64,000 bases of DNA, taken from Salinivibrio sp. ES.052 (lineage in GTDB: Bacteria; Pseudomonadota; Gammaproteobacteria; Enterobacterales; Vibrionaceae). The stretch lies in assembly GCF_900141775.1 (NCBI RefSeq), contig NZ_FSRI01000001.1:1458251-1522250 (forward strand). Reading direction: 5' to 3'. Positions 9,290 through 18,873 of the stretch are shown piece by piece. The notes under the pieces are model-generated. The model did not search any database and was not told the origin of the DNA. It saw only the letters and a list, made by a program, of their open reading frames with translations. Within the stretch, counting starts at the first letter, position 1. Every line of letters begins with the position of its first letter. The translations under genes and the position numbers were made by a program.

Positions 9290-10750
9290 TTAGGCGTAAG
9301 GACTGGCGAAGTCGCCAAGCTCAATGAATACACTCTTGGTTTGGGTATAGTGCGTGAGGGTTTCGACACCATTTTCACGACCAACGCCTGAGTGCTTGTA
9401 ACCACCGACTGGCATCTCTGCGGGTGAATCACCCCAGGTGTTTACCCAGCAAATACCCGCTTCAAGCTGATGAATAACTCGGTGGGCACGTGATAGGTTC
9501 TGAGTAAAGATACCTGCCGCGAGGCCATAGTGCGTGTTGTTAGCGCGTGCTACCACTTCATCTTCGTCAGAGAAACGCAGTACCGACATCACAGGGCCAA
9601 AGATTTCTTCACGCACATGGGCCATGCTGTCGTCACAATCAGTGAAAATGGTGGGTGCCACAAAGTTACCTTTGTCTAAACCATTCTCAGTGACACGGTA
9701 ACCACCAGCTAGCAAGGTCGCGCCGCTTTGTTTTGCGGTTTCAATCGCCGTCATCACTTTATGAAGATGCTCGGTTGAAATCAGTGCCCCCACTTGGGTA
9801 TTCATATCGGTCGGGTCACCAATGACGAGCTTTTCAGTACGCGCTTTTAGCTGCTCAACAAAGGCATCGTAAATGCTGTCATGCACAAACACACGCGTGC
9901 CGTGCGTACAGACTTCGCCTTGGGTATAAAAGTTAGCAACCATGGCGGCGGACACTGCGTTATCAAGATCCGCATCATCAAACACGATACAAGGTGATTT
10001 TCCACCTAATTCCATCGTGACGGATTTCAGTGTTTTGGCCGCATCACCCATCACGGTTTTGCCTGTGCCGACTTCACCGGTAAACGATACTTTGGCGATC
10101 TCTGGATGCGCGGTCAGCATTTGCCCGACACGATAGTCACCCTGAACCACGTTAAATACACCAGCAGGCATACCTGCCTCAGCAAAGATCTCTGCCAGTT
10201 TCAGTGCGGTCAAGGGCGTTTCTTCTGATGGCTTAAAGACCATCGCATTACCCGCGGCCAATGCTGGTGCTGACTTCCACATCGCAATCTGAATAGGATA
10301 ATTCCACGCACCAATACCGGCACAAACACCCAACGGCTCGCGTCGTGTATAGAAGAATTGGTTGTCTGATAACGGCTGTTGCTCACCCTGCATAGAAGGA
10401 ACCAGGTTAGCAAAGTATTCAATAGCATCCGCACCGGTGACCACGTCAACCTCGACCGCTTCTTGCATCGGCTTACCGGTGTCTAGTACTTCAAGTTTCG
10501 CCAGTTCATCATTGCGCTCACGTAGCAGCGCAACCGCTTTCAGCAAAATACGGCTACGTTCCATGGCGGTCATACGCGACCACACGGCGAAGCCCTGCTT
10601 CGCGGCATCGACCGCAGCTTGTACATCGTCTGCCGAGGCCTGGCCAATTTGCGCCAACGTTTCACCCGTTGCCGGGTTGACTGTTGCAAACTGCTCGCCG
10701 CTCGTTGCGGTGGTTAGCTGGCCATTAATAAAAAGCGTTTTCGCATCCAT
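9290..10750 (-). CDS. betB: Betaine aldehyde dehydrogenase BetB
   Basis: The 486-residue NAD(P)-dependent aldehyde dehydrogenase converts betaine aldehyde to glycine betaine. The catalytic glutamate E247 lies in MELGGKSP and the nucleophile C281 in [12 protein letters not shown]; the cofactor-loop [10 protein letters not shown] is present. I place the start at 10750 ([10 protein letters not shown]), which has AGGA eight bases upstream; the longer frame has no such support. Length agrees with E. coli BetB (490). It lies between betI and betA. Confidence 0.95.
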   Translation of the reverse strand: MDAKTLFINGQLTTATSGEQFATVNPATGETLAQIGQASADDVQAAVDAAKQGFAVWSRMTAMERSRILLKAVALLRERNDELAKLEVLDTGKPMQEAVEVDVVTGADAIEYFANLVPSMQGEQQPLSDNQFFYTRREPLGVCAGIGAWNYPIQIAMWKSAPALAAGNAMVFKPSEETPLTALKLAEIFAEAGMPAGVFNVVQGDYRVGQMLTAHPEIAKVSFTGEVGTGKTVMGDAAKTLKSVTMELGGKSPCIVFDDADLDNAVSAAMVANFYTQGEVCTHGTRVFVHDSIYDAFVEQLKARTEKLVIGDPTDMNTQVGALISTEHLHKVMTAIETAKQSGATLLAGGYRVTENGLDKGNFVAPTIFTDCDDSMAHVREEIFGPVMSVLRFSDEDEVVARANNTHYGLAAGIFTQNLSRAHRVIHQLEAGICWVNTWGDSPAEMPVGGYKHSGVGRENGVETLTHYTQTKSVFIELGDFASPYA

Positions 10751-10804
10751 GATTAATCCTGAATTCTTGTCTATTCGTATGTGCATGTAAGGCTATAAGC
10801 GGTC

Positions 10805-11407
10805 TTAGCGCTGAGGGCGACCATAAAAGGTCAGTTGCTTATCTAAATAATCATTGATGATGGTGCGTGCGTTATTGGCATCAATACCTTTAGGGTTCAA
10901 TGCACCACGCAACCAAATACCATCAATCAATGCGGCAATTCCCTGAGCGACCATCGCAGCCTGCTCTTCTGGCAATAGTGCGCGAAGCTCTATTCGCAAA
11001 TGAGACAGCAAGCGTTTTTCGTTCACACGTTGTAAACGATGTAACTCATTGTCATGCATGGCATAAGACCAAAACGCCAACCAGGTTTTAACCACATCAG
11101 ACTTTGCCTGAAACCCTTCAAAGTTCGCGTTGATGATCGCGTTGATACGCACTTGGTGATGATGACGAGGGATCTCACGCAATGCACCGATCACTGTTGC
11201 TGACAGCTCGCGTAGAACCACACGCATCGTCTCTTCCAGTAAGCCATGCTTACCACCAAAATAGTGGTTAATAATGCCTGTTGATACGCCGGCTTCCTTA
11301 CTAATCAAAGAAATACTTGCCGCATGTAGCCCCACCCGACCAATCACCGTCATCGTGGCTTTAACTAACTGCGGTTTTCGTACTTCCGGCATCCCTACCT
11401 TAGGCAT
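10805..11407 (-). CDS. betI: TetR-family repressor BetI
   Basis: The 200-residue protein has an N-terminal TetR helix-turn-helix (about residues 20-65, with [16 protein letters not shown]) and a BetI-type ligand-binding C-terminal domain. BetI represses bet genes and is relieved by choline. The start at 11407 has GGAG six bases upstream. It is the first gene of the six-gene osmoprotection operon, and a candidate operator lies about 20 bp upstream. Confidence 0.93.
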   Translation of the reverse strand: MPKVGMPEVRKPQLVKATMTVIGRVGLHAASISLISKEAGVSTGIINHYFGGKHGLLEETMRVVLRELSATVIGALREIPRHHHQVRINAIINANFEGFQAKSDVVKTWLAFWSYAMHDNELHRLQRVNEKRLLSHLRIELRALLPEEQAAMVAQGIAALIDGIWLRGALNPKGIDANNARTIINDYLDKQLTFYGRPQR

Positions 11408-11424
11408 TTTGTCTCCATTCATTT

Positions 11425-11444
11425 TTAATTGAACGATTAGTTAA
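11425..11444. promoter_or_regulatory. Candidate BetI operator
   Basis: TTAATTGAACGATTAGTTAA is an imperfect inverted repeat whose left half (ATTGAACG) resembles known BetI sites. It lies just upstream of betI, where autorepression would be expected. The right half is degenerate. Confidence 0.4.
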
Positions 11445-11881
11445 AGATAATCTTACACGCTAATCATTAGATCTCAAATATTATTTTTAACCAATTTGCT
11501 ACACCTAACCCCACCAAAAAACAGCTAGATAAAGACAAAACAATGATTTAGGTCAATTCTAGCCACACTGATTCCACGACTAATATTTTGTGTTGATAGC
11601 ACTATTTATGACCAAGGCGACGAAAAAACACACAACCCTACTCCCTAAACCAGGGATTAATAAGAGCCATAAAGAAGATCATTTCGTTACTGACTGTATG
11701 TAAAGAAGACTGGATAACTTTGAAAAAGACGATTTAAGCGGCAAAAATGCGGAAATTAGCGACAAATGCCTACACAGTATAAGCATTAAAGCACACTTAC
11801 TCCTATAGACATCAAATAACATCAAGAGAAAGGACTGACACCAATGGGCAAACAGACAAACAAATGAGGTGTAATAGTTAA

Positions 11882-11901
11882 CACCCTAAACGTTTAGGGT
11901 G
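11882..11901. repeat. Perfect 20-bp palindrome followed by a T-run
   Basis: CACCCTAAACGTTTAGGGTG is a perfect inverted repeat. Five bases later there is a run of seven T on the plus strand. It could be a regulator binding site or the terminator of an unrecognised plus-strand transcript. Confidence 0.6.
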
Positions 11902-12010
11902 ACAAGTTTTTTTATTGATAGGCTTGGCTGAAAGAGTCAATGTCAGGATAGAGAGGAGGTAACGTGATGTAATGCTTTGGTGACGTGACTCACCAGATAA
12001 GAAAAGGCAT

Positions 12011-12046
12011 AAGAAAGCGCTCAGACGTTATAAAAAGTCTGAGCGC
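12011..12046 (-). terminator. Probable terminator of the cydAB operon
   Basis: The 10-bp perfect stem GCGCTCAGAC / GTCTGAGCGC (12017-12046) has a 10-base loop and lies just downstream of cydB. On the minus strand it is followed by TTTCTTATG, a moderate T-run. Confidence 0.7.
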
Positions 12047-12070
12047 CTCGGTGGTTACATTAACGTGGTA

Positions 12071-13069
12071 TTAATCGTAGTTAAGCTCAGTTGCTTTACC
12101 CGAGAACACTCGGTAGACAAACAAGGTATACAAAAAGATCATCGGCAAAACGAACATCGCGCCGTAACCGACAATCAGTAATGTCCCTGTTGCACTCGCC
12201 GCTTCTTGTGCCGTCATCACCCCTGGCACAATGTCAGGGAAGAAGCTATACGCCAACCCGAAAAAGCTTAACGCGAAGAGACAGATAGCGCCAATAAATG
12301 GGAATTGGTATCCCACGTCATTCTCAACCGGCACATGGCGTAAATAGCGATCGACCAACAACATGATCACTAAACATACCAACGGAACCGGTGCGAGTAG
12401 CAAAATCTCAGGAAAGCCAAACCAACGCTCAGCCACGGTATTGCTAACCAACGGGTTAACGATACTAATGGCTAACACACCCAGTGCCGCCAACCAGCCT
12501 CCGCGACGAGACCACTTAGCGGCGCGCTTTTGTAAGTCACCCTCGGTTTTCATCACCAACCAAGTCCCACCAATATAGATGTAGGCGGCGGTAACACAAA
12601 GACCACTTAGCAGCGCAAACAAGTACGCACCTGTGCTGTCATCAAACGCCAGTACATAGCGACCAATCATGTAGCCTTGCGTCATAGACGCGATAAAGGA
12701 ACCGGCTTTAAAGCAGCGGTCCCAAAGGTCTTTGCGCTCCGGCTTCACTTTGGCTCGAAAATCAAACGACACGCCGCGCAAAATAAGACCCGCCAACATC
12801 ACGGACGTGGGCAAATACAACTCGGTCAAAATCAGGCTATGTGCAGTCGGAAATGCAATCAACAATATCCCGACGGCCAGCACTAACCACGTTTCGTTGG
12901 CATCCCAAAAAGGCCCAATGGATGCAATCATCCGATCACGTTGCGCTTGGTTACAGCGGGGAAGCAACATACCAACCCCTAAATCGTACCCATCTAATAC
13001 CGCATACATAAATACCGTAAACCCAAAGAGCAATAGATAGATCTCTGGTAAATGAGGAGTGATGGTCAT
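12071..13069 (-). CDS. cydB: Cytochrome bd-type ubiquinol oxidase subunit II
   Basis: This 332-residue membrane protein with about eight helices shows the subunit II pattern FMYAVLDGYDLGVGML near the N-terminus and WDANETWLVLAVG. It is shorter than E. coli CydB (379) and resembles the cyanide-insensitive CioB type. It overlaps the end of cydA by four bases (ATGA), showing translational coupling. Together with CydA it reduces oxygen at the expense of ubiquinol without pumping protons. Confidence 0.9.
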   Translation of the reverse strand: MTITPHLPEIYLLLFGFTVFMYAVLDGYDLGVGMLLPRCNQAQRDRMIASIGPFWDANETWLVLAVGILLIAFPTAHSLILTELYLPTSVMLAGLILRGVSFDFRAKVKPERKDLWDRCFKAGSFIASMTQGYMIGRYVLAFDDSTGAYLFALLSGLCVTAAYIYIGGTWLVMKTEGDLQKRAAKWSRRGGWLAALGVLAISIVNPLVSNTVAERWFGFPEILLLAPVPLVCLVIMLLVDRYLRHVPVENDVGYQFPFIGAICLFALSFFGLAYSFFPDIVPGVMTAQEAASATGTLLIVGYGAMFVLPMIFLYTLFVYRVFSGKATELNYD

Positions 13070-14415
13070 ACGTTCACCTCTTTGGTTGGCTGTGCATTGC
13101 TTGCGTCGTCGAATTGATACTCTGGCAAACGTTTTTTCGCCAAGAAGAAAAGGGTGCGAATGTACGCGATCATTAGCACCGCATAGAGCGTGAGATAGAT
13201 AGTCAACGAAATCCCCACATTGGCACTGGAGACTGTCGTGACTGCATCAGCAGTTTTCAGCACGCCTTGCACTAGCCAAGGCTGACGGCCAATTTCCGTC
13301 ACATACCAGCCAGAAAGCGTAGCGACCCAACCAGAGAAGGTCATTGCCACCAAACCTATTAGGTGCCATTGGGGCATCGGGTGGTTACGCCACACACGAT
13401 AAGCCGTAAACCAGCTCACCAGCAGCATTAGTACACCCACACCCACCATGATCCGGAAACCAAAGAACAGTGGCTTTACCGGTGGATGATAATCAAAGCT
13501 TTCCAAGCCTTTAATTTCACCATCGAGTTTGTGGGTTAGAATCAAACTGGCCAGGTTCGGGATCCCGACTTCATAGTCGTTTGATCGCGTTTCTTCGTTA
13601 GGCACCGCGAACAATAGCAAAGGTGCCCCTTGTTCGGTCTCCCACACACCTTCCATCGCCGCAATTTTCTGTGGCTGGTGCTCCAGGGTGTTTAACCCGT
13701 GCATGTCCCCCACAAAAATTTGTAACGGGATTAAGATAGCCGCGGCCGTTATCCCGACTTTCAGTGGCTTATCCGCCACATTGGATGTCGGTGACTTCAG
13801 TTTTTGATACGCCGAGATCCCGGCAATCAAGAACGAGGCGGTGAGGCCAGACGCCAGCAGCATGTGGCTCAAACGGTATGGCATCGATGGATTAAAAATC
13901 ACCTCAAACCAGCTGGTTGGGTGAACAACCCCTTCAATGATCTCAAAGCCAGTCGGTGTGTGCATCCAACTATTGAGGACTAAAATCCAGAATGCAGAAA
14001 TGGTGGTCCCAATCGCCACCAACAACGTGGCCAATGTGTGCACCCAGTTTGGCACACGGTTTTTACCAAACAGCATGATACCGAGGAAAGTCGCCTCCAT
14101 GAAAAAGGCGGTCATGACCTCGTAACCCAACAACGGCCCCGCGATATTACCCACTTTTTCCATAAAGCCAGGCCAATTGGTACCGAACTGGAAGCTCATG
14201 GTGATCCCAGAGACCACCCCCAGCGCAAACGTCAGTGCAAAAATTTTGACCCAGAAATAATACGTATCGAGCCAAATTTGTTCACCCGTACGGTTGTGTC
14301 TAAATTTAAAAAATACCAGCATCCAACCAAGTGCAATCGTGATGGTGGGAAACAGGATGTGGAAGCTGATATTGGCCGCAAACTGGATCCGCGACAACAT
14401 GAATGTATCTAACAT
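13066..14415 (-). CDS. cydA: Cytochrome bd-type ubiquinol oxidase subunit I
   Basis: The 449-residue haem-binding subunit has H19 (a haem b595/d ligand region), E99 and E107 in GYEVMTAFFMEATFLG, H184 in RLSHMLLASG, and the GRQPW motif near the C-terminus. The Q-loop is short compared with E. coli CydA (522), which places it with CIO/bd-II-like oxidases. It lies 18 bp after a GbsR-like regulator gene and is coupled to cydB. No cydX-like small gene is visible after cydB. Confidence 0.92.
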   Translation of the reverse strand: MLDTFMLSRIQFAANISFHILFPTITIALGWMLVFFKFRHNRTGEQIWLDTYYFWVKIFALTFALGVVSGITMSFQFGTNWPGFMEKVGNIAGPLLGYEVMTAFFMEATFLGIMLFGKNRVPNWVHTLATLLVAIGTTISAFWILVLNSWMHTPTGFEIIEGVVHPTSWFEVIFNPSMPYRLSHMLLASGLTASFLIAGISAYQKLKSPTSNVADKPLKVGITAAAILIPLQIFVGDMHGLNTLEHQPQKIAAMEGVWETEQGAPLLLFAVPNEETRSNDYEVGIPNLASLILTHKLDGEIKGLESFDYHPPVKPLFFGFRIMVGVGVLMLLVSWFTAYRVWRNHPMPQWHLIGLVAMTFSGWVATLSGWYVTEIGRQPWLVQGVLKTADAVTTVSSANVGISLTIYLTLYAVLMIAYIRTLFFLAKKRLPEYQFDDASNAQPTKEVNV

Positions 14416-14433
14416 GACATTACCCTCAGGAGT

Positions 14434-14997
14434 TTAACTACCCGATTCTTCGTTGGATTTGCTGTGAAACAACTTGCCCGACAGCTCAAGGAGCTTGCCG
14501 ACGCTGCTGCCCAGCTTCATCAAATTTTTCAGATGTTCAGGTTTCATTTGCTGAACATCATCAAACCAATGGTTAAACAGCTCTAAAAGATCGTGGATCT
14601 CATGCAGCTGCGTCACCGCGTGACTGTCTGCGTCATCCTCACTTCGCATGAAATGCGAGCGCAGCATGGATAAGGTAGGGTCGACTTCCCGCTTCTTCCT
14701 TTCGGCGAGAACTTGCTGCGCCAACTCCCAAATAGTGCCATTAGGCACAAAGTAATCCTTTCTATCACCGGGAGTACGCTGAGAGCGGATCAAGTGCCAG
14801 CCTTGTAACTCTTTGGTTGCCATACTGACATTGCCACGAGAAATAGTGAGCGCAGAGACAATATCGTCAGCACTTAGCGGGTGCTCACTAAGCACGATCA
14901 GCGCAAGCATCTCGCCGACCGAGCGATTAAAGCCCCAACGGCTACCCATTTCACCGAAGTGCATAACGACATTTCGTAACTCTTGTGACAGCTCCAT
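14434..14997 (-). CDS. GbsR/MarR-family transcriptional regulator
   Basis: The 187-residue protein has a winged helix-turn-helix of the GbsR subgroup of MarR (COG1510 type), with LALIVLSEHPLSADDIVSALTISRGNVSMATKEL at about residues 31-64. A predicted helical C-terminal half follows. GGGAGATCAAG precedes the ATG. It is the first gene of a three-gene operon with cydA and cydB, so it probably controls that oxidase. Bacillus GbsR senses choline, but nothing here shows that ligand. Confidence 0.82.
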   Translation of the reverse strand: MELSQELRNVVMHFGEMGSRWGFNRSVGEMLALIVLSEHPLSADDIVSALTISRGNVSMATKELQGWHLIRSQRTPGDRKDYFVPNGTIWELAQQVLAERKKREVDPTLSMLRSHFMRSEDDADSHAVTQLHEIHDLLELFNHWFDDVQQMKPEHLKNLMKLGSSVGKLLELSGKLFHSKSNEESGS

Positions 14998-15415
14998 CTT
15001 GATCTCCCTCGCAGTACGTCTGAGAAATAATACGGAGTTTCTTTGTGGGGGATCAATGAAAATTTGGAAATTTCAGAAATTATTGAAAATAGAAAAGCGA
15101 AGTTGTAACTAAAGGTAAGGAGAGATTGTAAATACGTTACACTAACGAGCGATAAAACATGATCGAAGTCACACAGAGTACGTATGCATCAGGAGAAAAG
15201 AAAGGGCCAAAACACACATAGATACACAATTGTGGGATTTATAAACAGAGCGTCTCTCAACAGAAATGGTTTTTGATACTGGAACCACGATTTGGGAGGG
15301 GTACTATCACGTGAAAAACACCACAAGGTTCTACACTTGTAAATGTGCGCAGTCTTATAACTATTCAACATGACGCGCCTATCATTAATACCTGAACAAA
15401 AGGAAGTTTGCTGTC
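14998..15415. other. Divergent promoter region, GbsR-like gene and chemoreceptor gene
   Basis: About 420 AT-rich bases between divergent genes. It must hold the promoters of the cydAB operon and of the soluble chemoreceptor. A minus-strand 60-codon frame here looks random. No clear motif was found. Confidence 0.5.
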
Positions 15416-16711
15416 ATGTTCAAAACGACGCAGCGAGAGCTGGACACCTGTCGCTCCGAAAAAGCCGCTCTCCAAGCAGAACTCGATGCTATCAATACGC
15501 ATATTGCAACCATTACATTTACACCCGACGGTATCATCACCGGTGTTAACGACAAACTCTTAAGTATTATTGGCTACGCCCGCGATGAGGTCATCGGCCA
15601 GCATCACCGCACTGTATGCTTTGACGAGACCAGTCAGGCACCCAGCTATCGGCAGTTTTGGCAATCACTCGCGCAAGGAAAGTCACAAAAAGGGGTTTTT
15701 CGTCGCCGCCATCAATCCGGGCAAGAAATTTGGCTGGAAGCGACTTATGTGCCAATCAAAGATGCCAGCGGCAATGTAGTCAGTATTCGCAAGTTAGCCG
15801 CTGATGTCACCAAACAGCACCAGGATTCACGCCGACAAGAAGCAATATTAACGGCCATTAACCGCTCACTCGCGGTGATTGAATTTGAGCCAGATGGTTC
15901 CATTATCCGCGCAAATGATAACTTTCTCGCTGCAGTGGACTACCAAGATAACGAGATTAAGGGCCAACATCACCGTATGTTCTGTGATCAGGGCTTTTAC
16001 GATGAGAACCCTGATTTCTGGGCGGATCTAGCGCGTGGGCAATTCACTTCTGGGCAATATTTGCGCCGCGATAAATATGGCAACGAAGTTTGGTTAGAAG
16101 CCACCTATAATCCCGTTTTTGATGCAGAAGGGAACGTTCATCGGGTGATCAAGTTCGCCACCGCCATCACCGATACGGTGAAACGAAACCAAGCAGTCAA
16201 CCAGGCCGCAGAGCTCGCACAAGCGTCTTCCGAACAAACACTCAGCCATAGTGAGAATGGCAGAGCCCTGTTACAAGAAGCGGTGAAATTATCACAAAAC
16301 GTTACGGAGCAAGCCGTTGAGGCGGCGAACCAAGTCAATCAATTAAGCGAACACGCACAAAGCATTGAAAACATAGTAACCACCATTAAACAGATAGCAG
16401 AGCAAACGAACCTCTTAGCTCTCAACGCAGCCATTGAAGCCGCACGAGCCGGCGAGCAAGGACGTGGGTTTGCGGTGGTCGCCGATGAGGTCCGCGGGTT
16501 ATCACAACGCACCAGCAAATCCACCACCGAAATTGCGGATGTGGTCGATGAAAACCTGCAACTCATTAAAGGAGTCAGTGAGGCGATGGAAAGAGTCACT
16601 GAGCAATCTTCAATGGGGCAAGAAAAAGTGACCGCTGCCGACACTGTGATGGCTGATATTCATGCTGGTGCAGAAGAAGTGTCGGCCACCGTTCACCGCC
16701 TCACCCATTAA
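15416..16711 (+). CDS. Soluble PAS-PAS methyl-accepting chemotaxis protein (BdlA-like)
   Basis: The 431-residue protein has no membrane segment. Two similar PAS domains (about residues 25-135 and 150-258) each end with an EIWLEA/EVWLEA..Y strand and PAC-like segment. They are followed by a short MCP signalling domain with the conserved hairpin tip [18 protein letters not shown]. This architecture and length match Aer-2/BdlA-type cytosolic receptors; Pseudomonas BdlA (417 aa) controls biofilm dispersion. The PAS ligand (haem, FAD or none) is not obvious. An HD-GYP gene follows after 53 bp on the same strand. Confidence 0.87.
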   Translation: MFKTTQRELDTCRSEKAALQAELDAINTHIATITFTPDGIITGVNDKLLSIIGYARDEVIGQHHRTVCFDETSQAPSYRQFWQSLAQGKSQKGVFRRRHQSGQEIWLEATYVPIKDASGNVVSIRKLAADVTKQHQDSRRQEAILTAINRSLAVIEFEPDGSIIRANDNFLAAVDYQDNEIKGQHHRMFCDQGFYDENPDFWADLARGQFTSGQYLRRDKYGNEVWLEATYNPVFDAEGNVHRVIKFATAITDTVKRNQAVNQAAELAQASSEQTLSHSENGRALLQEAVKLSQNVTEQAVEAANQVNQLSEHAQSIENIVTTIKQIAEQTNLLALNAAIEAARAGEQGRGFAVVADEVRGLSQRTSKSTTEIADVVDENLQLIKGVSEAMERVTEQSSMGQEKVTAADTVMADIHAGAEEVSATVHRLTH

Positions 16712-16764
16712 AAGCACGCCTACAGCATCAGAGAATGATGGGCGAAAACGGATAAGGAAACACG

Positions 16765-18156
16765 ATGCAGACCCGGCGAAGTGACACGACAGAGTTGAAG
16801 TTATCGGAGCTTATCCTCGCTTTGAGCACAGCGCTGGACATGACGGAAGGACAACCACCCGAACACTGTATGCGCTGTGCTTGGTTGGGGATGAAGATCG
16901 CTGATGCATTGCGGCTAAATGATCAGGAGCGTCACGACCTTTTCTATACTCTGCTGCTCAAAGATGCAGGCTGCAGTAGTAATGCGGCGCGCATCTGTGA
17001 GCTGTATCTCACCAATGATTTGACCTTTAAGCAAAGCTATAAAGTGGTCGATGGTAGTTTATCCAGTGTGCTCAATTTCGTGCTTAAAAATACTGGGGTT
17101 AAGCAAGGCTTTATGCAAAAGCTCTCGACCACACTTGATATCATCCGTAACGGTGATATGTATGCACAAGAGCTAATTGAAACCCGGTGTACCCGTGGTG
17201 CCGATGTCGCGCGCGATCTGCGTTTCAACGAAACCGTCGCTGAAGCCATCTATGCGCTTGATGAGCACTATGATGGAGGCGGCCGTCCAGACCAATTACA
17301 AGCAAACCAAATCCCCTTTTTTTCACGCATCGCACTGATGACACAAGTGATTGATGTGTTCCGAACAGAGTCAGGAATCGATGCCGCACTCAATGAACTA
17401 AAAAACCGTCGCGGCACTTGGTTTGATCCCGAGCTCGTCGATACCTTTTTGCTTGTGGCTCGCGATCCACAATTTTGGCAGCAACTGGATAGCCCTACGT
17501 TAAAAGAAGAAGTGCTGTCGATGACGCCTGCCGACACATGCATTTGGGTTGACGATGATTATATGGATGACATCGCGGCTGCCTTTGGGCGTATTGTTGA
17601 TGCCAAAAGCCCTTTTACCTCAGGTCATAGTGAACGTGTTGCTGTATACGCCAGCTTAATTGCTGACGAGTTAGACATCAGTGAGCAGGATAAGAAATGG
17701 TTAAAGCGTGGCGCTTTGCTGCATGACATTGGCAAATTAGGGGTGAGTAATGACGTGCTCGACAAGCCAGGCAAACTTGATGACGATGAGTGGGAGCATG
17801 TCAAACGACATGCAGCGTTGAGCAAAACGATTTTGTCTCAGATTCACCAGTTTGAGCACCTTGCCAACTTCGCCAGTGCCCACCATGAAAAGCTCAACGG
17901 CTGCGGATATCCAGAGGGGATACAAGGCGATGAAATCTCCCTGCTCACACGCATTATTACCACCGCAGATATTTTTGATGCCATCACCGCTGAGCGACCC
18001 TATCGTGGTGCTATCCCGATGAACAAAGCCTTATCTATCATGAAAGAAGAAACAGGCACAGCAATCGACGCACGCTGCTTACAGGCTTTAATCGCGGGGT
18101 TAGAGCGTCTACCTGAACACTTTATTGTTCATGACGATACATTGATCACATCATAG
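16765..18156 (+). CDS. Tandem HD / HD-GYP cyclic dinucleotide phosphodiesterase
   Basis: The 463-residue protein carries two HD-type domains. The N-terminal one is degenerate: LLLKDAG stands where HD is expected, and EHYDGGGRP replaces the GYP segment. The C-terminal domain (about residues 280-455) is intact, with HSERV, HDIGKLGV, and HHEKLNGCGYPEG, which is the HD-GYP signature. HD-GYP enzymes hydrolyse c-di-GMP, and some Vibrio members act on 3',3'-cGAMP. The substrate cannot be decided from sequence. AAGGAA lies upstream of ATG 16765. It appears co-transcribed with the soluble chemoreceptor. Confidence 0.9.
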   Translation: MQTRRSDTTELKLSELILALSTALDMTEGQPPEHCMRCAWLGMKIADALRLNDQERHDLFYTLLLKDAGCSSNAARICELYLTNDLTFKQSYKVVDGSLSSVLNFVLKNTGVKQGFMQKLSTTLDIIRNGDMYAQELIETRCTRGADVARDLRFNETVAEAIYALDEHYDGGGRPDQLQANQIPFFSRIALMTQVIDVFRTESGIDAALNELKNRRGTWFDPELVDTFLLVARDPQFWQQLDSPTLKEEVLSMTPADTCIWVDDDYMDDIAAAFGRIVDAKSPFTSGHSERVAVYASLIADELDISEQDKKWLKRGALLHDIGKLGVSNDVLDKPGKLDDDEWEHVKRHAALSKTILSQIHQFEHLANFASAHHEKLNGCGYPEGIQGDEISLLTRIITTADIFDAITAERPYRGAIPMNKALSIMKEETGTAIDARCLQALIAGLERLPEHFIVHDDTLITS

Positions 18157-18315
18157 GCACGCCCTATCACGTATATAGGTTAACTCCATTTTCTTTTTTT
18201 ATCTCGGATAGTTACTCTATCCACATCGTTCGGAACAACACCGTTTCCAGTGCTTGACGCTCGCGACTATGCGATGGGTCAAACACCTTGATTTTGCCAC
18301 TTAAGGAGGCATTAG

Positions 18316-18792
18316 ATGAGTAAACAAGCAGCATTGATCGGACTAGACAGCAGCAAAGCCGCAGATCTAGGCGCACGTTTGGATACGCTATTGGCGAATT
18401 ACCAAGTGCTGTACACGAATGTGCGTGGTTTTCACTGGAACATTAAAGGCAACGACTTTTTCGAACTACACATTAAATTTGAGGAGATCTACACGGATCT
18501 TCAAACCAAAATCGATGAAGTGGCCGAGCGCATTCTCACCATCGGTGGCACAGCCGAGCACCGCTTCAGCGAATATCTCAAGGTCAGTGAAATCAAAGAG
18601 CACGCACCAGAGGCGAACGGCCAAGCGGGCTTACGCGCCATTGTTGATGGGTTTAGTGTATTAATTGGCTTACAACGCGACATCATGAACCTCGCCGGTG
18701 AAGCCAACGACGAAGGGACATCCGCGTTGATGAGCGATTACATTCGCGAACAAGAAAAACTGCTTTGGATGTTCAACGCTTACCTTAACTGA
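18316..18792 (+). CDS. dps: Dps-family ferritin-like DNA protection protein
   Basis: The 158-residue protein has the Dps ferroxidase ligands in their usual spacing: H40 (RGFHWNIKG), H52, D67 and E71 (IDEVAERI). Dps proteins form dodecamers that oxidise and store iron using hydrogen peroxide and protect DNA in stress. TAAGGAGG precedes the ATG. It stands alone between the HD-GYP gene and a strong terminator. Confidence 0.92.
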   Translation: MSKQAALIGLDSSKAADLGARLDTLLANYQVLYTNVRGFHWNIKGNDFFELHIKFEEIYTDLQTKIDEVAERILTIGGTAEHRFSEYLKVSEIKEHAPEANGQAGLRAIVDGFSVLIGLQRDIMNLAGEANDEGTSALMSDYIREQEKLLWMFNAYLN

Positions 18793-18826
18793 TCAACACT
18801 CAGTATAAGAATCGGTAATCCATAAT

Positions 18827-18857
18827 AAAGAGGCCCGCGTGAATGCGGGCTTCTTTG
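18827..18857. terminator. Bidirectional terminator between dps and vxrC
   Basis: The stem AAAGAGGCCCGC / GCGGGCTTCTTT (one G-T pair) with a six-base loop separates the convergent dps and vxrC genes. Confidence 0.85.
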
Positions 18858-18873
18858 TGCACGGTTAACCCCC

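Larger units (their letters stand above)
11408..12070. other. Intergenic region between betI and cydB
   Basis: About 660 bases, AT-rich, without a credible reading frame. It contains the bet operon promoter region at its left end, a perfect 20-bp palindrome at 11882-11901 and the cydAB terminator at its right end. I see nothing else. Confidence 0.6.
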
